From the NCBI RefSeq assembly GCF_958295425.1, contig NC_081142.1, positions 28,987,649-29,051,648 of the forward strand: 64,000 nucleotides of DNA. The letters run 5' to 3'. Below, in pieces: positions 56,621-64,000 of the stretch. A program made the position numbers and the translations under genes. The notes under the pieces were generated by a model that was not told the origin of the DNA, did no database searches, and saw only the letters and a program-made list of their open reading frames with translations. Positions within the stretch are counted from its first letter, which is position 1; every line of letters starts with the position of its first letter. This stretch comes from Solea solea (Eukaryota; Chordata; Actinopteri; Pleuronectiformes; Soleidae).

Positions 56621-58013
56621 GTATGGTGAAACAAAGGGGCAGTTTATTTCAACTACTACTGTAGCTTTAAGATAATTATCGACCATCATCACACTCCAAC
56701 GCAACGTAGTTCCCCACCACAGCAGCAGCGGATTAATATCCAAAACGTGAACAGGTTAGTGTCTGCTCAGCAGGTGGATGAACATGTAATGGAGTTGCAG
56801 CATCAGTCGCTGACCAAGGAATTACTGGGGAAGTTGGTGGTAGAGGGAGGCTATTGACATGTCACAGGAAGATGCTCAAAAATGTAGAGGTAAGTGGAAT
56901 TTTACATTATTATAATGAGCTAAACAGCAGGCCATTGCTAAAATGTGTTCGTTCATTACAGTAACTACGTCTTTTCACTACATAATACACATGCATTTAA
57001 ACACACACGCATTAATCGAAATATAGTTAATACTAATATATGCACATGTAAATGTTCCATGCTCTTTTTTTTCTTTTTCGCTTTGCTGTTTTTTTCGAAA
57101 GTTTAGTGTTTAAATGCAGTCAGTATCCTATCTCTGAGATGGTGTTGTCTGCGACGTTACACGGGAGCCAGACTTGCTGTCTGAACAGTTCCACTGTGAG
57201 AACCGATGTCCTCTCACCCGGACCCGCAGCTGCAAAGCTCCCGTTTTCGCGGAACCGCTTGCTGTGTTTCGGCTGCGTCTTCGGTTGTGAGGACTGTGGG
57301 TCACATTGCTGATCTGTTCAGAGAGCTTCGCTGGTGCTGCTGCTGCACTGTCCTGTCTATTTAACAAGTAGGCTATACACTAAATCTATCCCTCTATTCT
57401 TAAAAATTAGGTCCACTCTGAATGTTGATACAGTGTGGGTGTTGTAATTATTATTTTTTTTTTATGACAGTCTTTTCCATTCTTACAACGCACAGTTAAC
57501 GTGACTGGATTCTGCTTCATCCGGGGAAAGAGGCTGACCCTCAGGCTTTGGACACCTACAGTATTTAGTTGATGACAAACTGTTTCCTTAACCCTCAGGC
57601 TTCATTATGATTCATTTCCACTGTGTTAGTGCATATGGCACACTTTCTTGTAAGAAGGTCTCTTGGCAAATTGGAATTCAAATGAAAACATTTTATTAAT
57701 AGATCAATAGAACACTGAACATTGTTTTCACCATACACTTGAGTATATGGCAGGAATGTTCACTCCCAAGAATTGTTGTCATAAAAGATTAATACTTTTG
57801 TCCTGCATCAGTCCTCCTCAAAACCACCAAATATTCAATCATTTCCATATTACAAATGTCCTCTTTTCAAATTAAGAGGGGAGGGAGTACATGTTTTAGC
57901 TGATGCTACACAAAACTAACAATGCTTCAAAGTTAATATTGTGGGTAATCTTTGACATATTCAAGACTGATTAAAAAAAAATCTCCCAGCCACCCAACAT
58001 TTGTCATATCTGT
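56621..58013. other. unassigned sequence
   Basis: 57120-57350 is GC- and CpG-rich relative to its surroundings, but no promoter, exon or element could be assigned. The rest is AT-rich and unremarkable. Confidence 0.4.
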
Positions 58014-58880
58014 TGCCAGTACAACCCATGAAATGCTCATTTGTACTTGTCAGGAAGTCACTGCAGCTCTGACCTTGTAACCTAAATATGTTTCTGCTTC
58101 AAAATCACTTTGTTTCATACATGAGGCTAATGTCTGGCAGATTATACCAATCTTAGCCAATCTTCATCACTAAGTTTTATGTTAAATCCTGATTCCCATC
58201 TTTTATGTATTTTGTAGCATTTTTTTATATAGTCCCAATATAATTCTAATTGTGGTTTCTTTGTATGCGTTGATTATGATGATCTGGATCACACTATTCA
58301 CTTCTCAGGAGGGGTCCAGCCTGATCTCTTTCATATAGTAGTCTCTAAGTTGCAGGAATCCACAGAATTCATGATTGATTATCTAAATCCTTTTTTTCTG
58401 TCATATTTTGGAAACTCTCAAGCTGTCCATCTTTCACCAAAACACACCATGCTGTGATTCCCTTGGTTGTCCACTGTTTAAATCCTATATCGTACCTAGT
58501 CGGTGTAAAATTGCTATCATATTCAATAAATTAGTGTCTTTCTGTATCTTATATTTTTTTATTATGCTGAACCATATTTTGTATGTGAACATCGTGATTG
58601 TGTCTATTTGGTTTTGAATCTTCTTGTATGTTTCTTTATCCCCAATTATATTCTGTACTGGGTTTTCTCCAAACTCTTTTTCTATTTCATTTCACTGTGT
58701 CTGGTTTGCACCAACCTACAATATATCTCAATTGGGCCGCATGGTAGTATTCCTTTAATTTTGGAAGTCTCATCCCTCCTTCTTCTTTTGGCAGCTGGAG
58801 AGTTTCCAGTCGTGGGTCTTTTGCCACCCCAACTAAACTTTGATATCATTTTATTCCAGCTCATAAATTGGGGTTTGGGG
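58014..58880 (-). pseudogene. L1/Tx1-type LINE ORF2 remnant
   Basis: The minus strand around 58864-58700 reads SWNKMISKFSWGGKRPTTG, then (other frame) QKKKEG and HAAQLRYIVGWC-type sequence, the conserved FxWGGKRPR...LPKxxGG region of L1 ORF2. Further frames to ~58140 include KIWFSIIKKY-like sequence. Many stops and frameshifts. Confidence 0.7.
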
Positions 58881-59149
58881 GACCTCTACTGGTAGGGCTT
58901 GGAATAGGTATAAGGGTCAGGGTCAGCGAGTCGGCTGACCCTGACCTTACCCGCAGGCTGTAGCAGAGAGCCCCCCTTACAGCAACAACTTTGGCTCTTT
59001 CTCTCCCACTCCTGAATTCCCCGCTCCAGAGCCTGGTGATGATCATGAAACACCTTTTGTAGAGGTAGAGAAAAAGAAAAGAAAAGCTTGTAGTATAAGT
59101 TATAAAATGACGACAAACCCACACCATTGCTTCCCCCCAAACATTTATG
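58881..59149. other. unassigned sequence with hairpin
   Basis: 13-bp perfect inverted repeat of GGTCAGGGTCAGC (58915-58927 and 58934-58946) around GAGTCG. It may be the end of a small transposon. Confidence 0.5.
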
Positions 59150-59480
59150 ACCTTCCCCAAAGTTTCATCTTGGAATGCCCATGGCATCCAATCAAATTCT
59201 TTTAGAGCCCAACAAATTAAATTCTTGTTGAAAACTGACTTTGACATATTATGTTGTCAAGAAACTGAGACGGAACACAAGTAAAGAGTAAAGGTATCCA
59301 GCAGGTGGAACAAAGGTCTAAGTGTAATTTCTATTGGCAAAAGTAAAGCTGATGGTGGGATCTTTTTTAAAACTGGTGATGTCACTGTTATTCGTAAAAC
59401 TAATGATTTCCTAATTTAATTCCTTGTAGATTGCTCATGTTGGATTGTTTTTATCGAGGAGAAAAAATATGAACGATACA
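59150..59480 (+). pseudogene. L1-type LINE endonuclease fragment
   Basis: The plus strand reads SSWNAHGIQSNSFRAQQIKF, LLKTDFDILCCQETETEHK then a stop, and GLSVISIGKSKADGGIFFKT. This is the N-terminal AP-endonuclease of L1 ORF2 (WNxxG, CxQET motifs). It is opposite in orientation to 58014-58880, so the two are separate or rearranged copies. Confidence 0.8.
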
Positions 59481-59763
59481 CGTGTACACCTCTCATGAGA
59501 GAACAAACATTTTTCAACTTTTTAAAAGACTTAAAGAACTGCTAATGGTCGGATACAAATTGAAGCACAAGAATCTGGATCTTTACAAAACACATGTTAT
59601 CTATCCACCATTTCTATACTCCTATTCCAAATATGTTTGTGATTTAAACAGCATTTGTCTAGTGTAACATTAGTGATACTTTTGCAGTAGTATATTTATT
59701 GTGAGACACAATTATACATTTTTCCCAAATCTGTCCATGCCTCATCCATCTCTTCCTCTCCCT
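59481..59763. other. unassigned sequence
   Basis: No feature recognised upstream of the candidate exon. Confidence 0.4.
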
Positions 59764-59781
59764 TCTTGTCTTCCTCCTCAG

Positions 59782-59880
59782 CACATGGAGAAAATCTCCA
59801 TGCTGGCTTTCCATCCAGTTAAGATGCACAGCTGCTATGAGAAGGTGGTGAACCTGAGCCTTGAGGGTCTGCAGCACTGA
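59782..59880 (+). other. candidate terminal exon of an unrecognised gene
   Basis: A pyrimidine-rich tract (CTTCTTGTCTTCCTCCTCAG) precedes HMEKISMLAFHPVKMHSCYE then KVVNLSLEGLQH and a TGA stop. The composition is that of a real protein and the acceptor is strong. I cannot name the family. No partner exon could be tied to it with confidence, so it may be a last exon of a gene to the left, a retained fragment, or chance. The stop codon lies within a 13-bp hairpin (59875-59904). Confidence 0.35.
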
Positions 59881-59904
59881 CGGGCTGTGAGCAGCCCGTC
59901 AGTG
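59875..59904. repeat. perfect 13-bp inverted repeat over the candidate stop codon
   Basis: CACTGACGGGCTG / TGAG / CAGCCCGTCAGTG, followed by TTTGTCC. Confidence 0.85.
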
Positions 59905-59984
59905 TTTGTCCAAAGGGCCCAGATCCCCATGAGAGAGGTGAAACCTCAACTACTGACTAACCAGTCTAATATAGAATGGTTAGT

Positions 59985-61795
59985 GGTGGTTAACTGGTTA
60001 ACACAATGGGAAGTTTCTATGAGAGCTAATCATTTTATTGACACTCATTTTATTTCTTGATCATTTTCCTAGCTCCTGTTTGACCAGAGTTTGTCAAATA
60101 GTTGGATGATGAGGTTCTGACTGTGGCATTGATCAAGGACACAGTAGAACTAAAGGCGAACATCTTTTGGTGGTTCGATAACTCAGTGGACAGTTAAATA
60201 GATATAGTTGTCTACAGACATGCCACAATACAGACTGTGGAACTGGGTGTAGTACATTATCATATATTATCATTATTTCATGGGATATTCCTATATGAGT
60301 CAGTTTGTCTGGTGTTACATGCATGTATGTCACAAAGTTAGGTACAAAACGACAAATTGTGTTTTACTTTAGCTTGTTCATTTTTTCAACTTTTTGGCAT
60401 AATAAGACACTTTTGTGTGCATGTGTCTGTGTGCCCACAGCAAATGGACAATGCTGTGTAGATGTTTGAGCAGATCCTTCATCAGAGTCAGAGAAAACAG
60501 GCTTGTGCATCAAATTCTTGCATAACATCCACATTAATATCTAATAATATTACATCTGGCATACTCCAGCCCTGGGAGTTAAACTTTTGGTCTGGCCTTG
60601 TTTTAGTGTTAATGAAAATTCAGGGTTTTGTTTCACTTCAGATGAGCACAAATTAAGACGTCACGTGTCACTCCTACACAAGGTGTATCTATTGTAAAAC
60701 AAGATGTGAATCAGTATATGAAATCAGTGTTTTTCTCTTTCTCGTTCTTAATTATGATGTCATCATCCCAGTTTCTTGAATGTCTAGTGAACTAAACATC
60801 ATTTAGGGAGATAACAACGTCCTGTGCCAAATTAATAAAATGCACATGGAAAGAGTGACACCACTATTGTTCATGAAAGATTGCACCAAAACAACTCAAA
60901 ATTAAGTGAACAAATTTCAAAGGTACCGGTTTCTTAACAGTTGACCTTTCACAATGGCAGCAGTCAGTGTTTTTTTTTTTTTTTTTCTGGAGCCTTTACC
61001 TCAAATAATGTATGAGTGTGTGGATGAGCTAACTCATGCTTTTGAAGCATGATGATGGTCGCCACAGCGGTCGTCTTCCAGATAGAGATCAGATTAGAAA
61101 ATAAAAACTCCAAACTCAAGGAATAAACACTTGACTTTTGCGAGAACAGGTGAACGTCACATAGTGTACCCTGAGACATTATTGCTCTGGACCATAATCA
61201 AGTGGACTGATAAGAGATTACCGGCATCTTGTGAAATGTGCCAGTACACAAATAAAAGTGCCGTTTCTGTGTACTGGACAGTACCGGGCCACTTCTAGTT
61301 AATAATTGTACTGTAGTGACAGTGATGGTATTTTATGTACACTTAATGTCTCTTATGTGATGTTATTCTTTAACAAACAAGTGCACAATAAAAATTCACT
61401 GGGAATTCTAAACAGCACATTGCAATTTATTCAATTATTATCGGAGTATTGATCAGTAATACAGTGAAAATGAGAGGAAATGTTTAAGGTGTGCGCCCCT
61501 AAATGTTCTGCTTGCTCTCCTAAAACATTCAGTTATAGGGGGGGCTACTGTGCTCCTAGTAAAAAGTTAGTCTGGTGCCCTGCATACATTGTTCTAAAGG
61601 GTTTATGGTCTTAGTTCCTCTTCAGTAGAGCTGCATGTCCACAATGTAAATTTAATTTTACATTGAAATGCAGAGCTGTCAGTCCCACCGTGTGTGATTG
61701 ACAGCTCTGCATTTCATGGTTGCAAAGTTGCAGTTATAGGTGGATTTGTAGTGGACAAGCTATCAGTATCCATCCCTTCTCTTATAACTATGGTT
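59985..61795. repeat. segmental duplication, copy 2 (~1.8 kb)
   Basis: Direct copy of 37470-39370, lacking ~430 bp in the middle and ~80 bp near 60490. It carries extra segments at 60147-60310 and 61300-61480, plus a hairpin insertion at 61645-61760 (18-bp arms, 61664-61681 and 61699-61716). Separated from copy 1 by about 20.6 kb. Confidence 0.92.
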
Positions 61796-62692
61796 GTTTC
61801 TGGTTTCAAAAACTAACATGGTGTTGCCCAAAATACTAAACTCCAACATTTAAACAGGGGAGTCTACCCATCAGTGGCAACCCAAATAGTTGATACATCC
61901 CAACCTTATGAGAACCTGCCTCTCAAAATGGGTTATGGATTCATATTTTATCTCTGACAAATGGAATGTGAACTATGATGAGGAAGGCATGACAATATTA
62001 TAGCTATATCATGACATGAGACAAGATATGATCTTAGAATTTTGATATTGTCATATCGTGATCGGGTATTTGTGATGAATTTTCCTGGTTTGAGAATTTT
62101 GGAGAAAATCAAGCTCAAAAGTCAAGATTTTGACAATTATTTTGCAACAATTTGTGACTTTGCACTGCCCTCTAGTGGCCTAATATGATTTCCCATGAAA
62201 TATGTCACCTGCTTTGCATACTACAGCTCCTTATTTTTCCAGTGATCCCCTATATGTCCATATCTACTGTGGACTATAGGAGAAAGTCCATCTCAATATG
62301 AATGCTGACTGAATTCTATTGCAACCATTCCTGAATTTGCACTTCTCCCTACTGGCCGAAACGTGCATTTTTTTAAGGTGGAATCGAAACTCAATGAAAA
62401 TCGGAAGCGAATGTGGAGCCACCTTCAGCATCATCATGTCATTGTTCCCAATAGAATGAGTGCGCGAGTTTTTGTTTTTTTATGTTAATATAATGTCAAT
62501 GTATTATTGATATAAATATAATGATGGTGATGATAACAATAATAATATTAACAGCAATAATAATAATAATATTAATAATAATGATATGATTACAACAATA
62601 ATGTGTGCTGTGAAAGCAACATTTGTTGAAAAAAACATTGTAGAAATTTTTTTTTTGAAGTTTGATTATGACAAATAACCATACAGTTAACT
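61796..62692. other. unassigned AT-rich sequence
   Basis: Contains possible hAT remnants (GATATTGTCATATCGTGATC near 62043) and an (AAT)n-type stretch at 62518-62590. No gene. Confidence 0.45.
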
Positions 62693-64000
62693 GAACAAAT
62701 GAAATGTACATCTTATAAGATATACTTCTGTACTCTCAGTGTTTGATTTTGCAATGATTTCACTGTTTGGATGTGTTTTTCTATTGGTGTCTGTTTGTGT
62801 GCGCATTCAGCAGGGATACAGCTGTTTTCTGATTTTTTTCATTTTTCTACTGTCCCATAACATAAACCTCACAAATGAAGTTAAAATCTTATAAGATATA
62901 GTTATATACCTTCAGTGTTTGATTTTGCAATGATTTCACTGTTTGGATGTGTTTTTCTATTTGTGTCTTTTTTTGTGCGCATTCAGCTGGGATACGGCTG
63001 TTTTCTGATTTTTTTTATTTTTCTACTTTCCCATAACATAAACCTCACAAATAAAGTTAACATCTCATAAGATATAGTTATATACCTTCAGTGTTTGATT
63101 TTGCAATGATTTCACTGTTTGAATGTGTTTTTCTATTTTTGTCTGTTTTTGTGCGCATTCTGCTGGGAAACGGCTGTTATCTGATTTTTTTCTTTTCTAC
63201 TGTCCCATAACATAAACCTCAAAAATTAAGTTAAAATCTTATAAGATATACTTCTGTAACCTCAGTGTTTGATTTTGCAATGATTTCACTGTTTGGATGT
63301 GTTTTTCTATTTGTGTCTGTTTTTGTGCGCATTCAGCTGGGATACGGCTGTTTTCTGATTTTTTTTATTTTTCTACTGGCCCATAACATAAACCTCACAA
63401 ATAAAGTTAACATCTCATAAGATATAGTTATATACCTTCAGTGTTTGATTTTGCAATGATTTCACTGTTTGGATGTGTTTTTCTATTTGTGTCTGTTTGT
63501 GTGCGCATTCAGCTGAGATAAGGCTGTTTCCTGATTTTTTTCATTTTTCTACTGTCCCATAACATAAACCTCACAAATAAAGTTAACATCTCATAAGATA
63601 TAGTTATATACCTTCAGTGTTTGATTTTGCAATGATTTCACTGTTTGGATGTGTTTTTCTATTTGTGTCTGTTTTTGTGCGCATTCAGCAGGGATACAGC
63701 TGTTTTCTGATTTTTTTTATTTTTCTACTGGCCCATAACATAAACCTCACAAATGAAGTTAACATCTTATGAGATATAGTTATATACCCTCAGTGTTTGA
63801 TTTTGCAATGATTTCACTGTTTGGATGTGTTTTTCTATTGGTGTCTGTTTGTGTGCGCATTCAGCTGAGATAAGGCTGTTTCCGGATTTTTTTCATTTTT
63901 CTACTGTCCCATAACATAAACCTCACAAATTAAGTTAACATCTCATAAGATATAGTTATATACCCTCAGTGTTTGATTTTGCAATGATTTCACTGTTTGG
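62693..64000. repeat. 176-bp satellite array, open at the right edge
   Basis: The landmark TTTGCAATGATTTCACTG recurs with its GCAATG at 62751, 62927, 63103, 63277, 63453, 63629, 63805 and 63981. The spacing is 176 bp every time except one of 174. Units are highly similar, share CCCATAACATAAACCTCACA and TCATAAGATATAG, and show A/B variants (GCTGGGATACGG vs GCTGAGATAAGG) that alternate. The array continues beyond the window. Confidence 0.97.

Noticed and set aside
57052..57312. CpG-rich block as a gene promoter or coding exon
   Set aside because: Neither a splice-bounded frame nor promoter motifs could be found. Listed only as unassigned.
59875..59910. Rho-independent terminator (hairpin plus T run)
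   Set aside because: Vertebrate DNA; the T run is only TTTGT, and such terminators are not used here. It also does not match the histone 3' stem-loop consensus.

Overview
This is vertebrate nuclear DNA, almost certainly from a ray-finned (teleost) fish. It has split coding exons with GT-AG junctions, an amino-acid sequence close to vertebrate EXOC2, and a load of teleost-type repeats: hAT DNA transposons, L2/Rex1-, RTE-, L1/Tx1- and I-type LINEs, tRNA-derived SINEs and a Ty3/Gypsy element. Nothing looks bacterial or viral in origin apart from the retroelements.

Positions 1 to about 31118 carry the 5' half of one host gene on the minus strand: exoc2 (SEC5), the exocyst subunit that binds Ral GTPases. 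A noncoding first exon (about 31063-31118) sits beside an ETS-type promoter motif. Five coding exons follow leftward: 15846-15729 (with the ATG), 10678-10502, 8463-8337, 4226-4113 and 267-143. The splice phases join perfectly into the first ~221 residues, and the rest of the gene lies left of the window. The introns are packed with transposons. I could define many to the base from terminal inverted repeats plus 8-bp target duplications (hAT) or longer duplications (LINEs). Examples are 434-761, 6933-7800, 14051-15532, 18576-20632 nested in an L2 LINE, 23238-24509, 25941-26675 and 29626-30444.

Positions 31.1-42.3 kb, upstream of exoc2, begin with a LINE 3' end that abuts the promoter. Next come two large 42-bp minisatellite arrays in opposite orientation (32198-34772 and 35241-37119). 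A third locus at 41.5 kb carries the same flanks with only one or two units, so it looks like the unexpanded state. Positions 37.5-39.4 kb are duplicated at 60.0-61.8 kb.

Positions 42.9-55.4 kb are a transposon nest. A broken Gypsy element (44420-51573, minus strand, both LTRs and a 4-bp TTGA target duplication) is itself interrupted by a SINE and an L2 LINE. It inserted in the target duplication of an RTE LINE (51586-55366), which in turn holds two hAT elements.

Positions 55.4-64 kb hold mostly unique sequence, L1 remnants, two or three weak candidate exons of an unrecognised plus-strand gene, and, at the right edge, a 176-bp satellite array that runs out of the window.

No new multi-gene system is evident. 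The most unusual things are the inverted minisatellite pair with its single-unit relative, the LINE end abutting the exoc2 promoter, the duplicated promoter-like module at 22.7/24.5 kb, and the nucleosome-length satellite.
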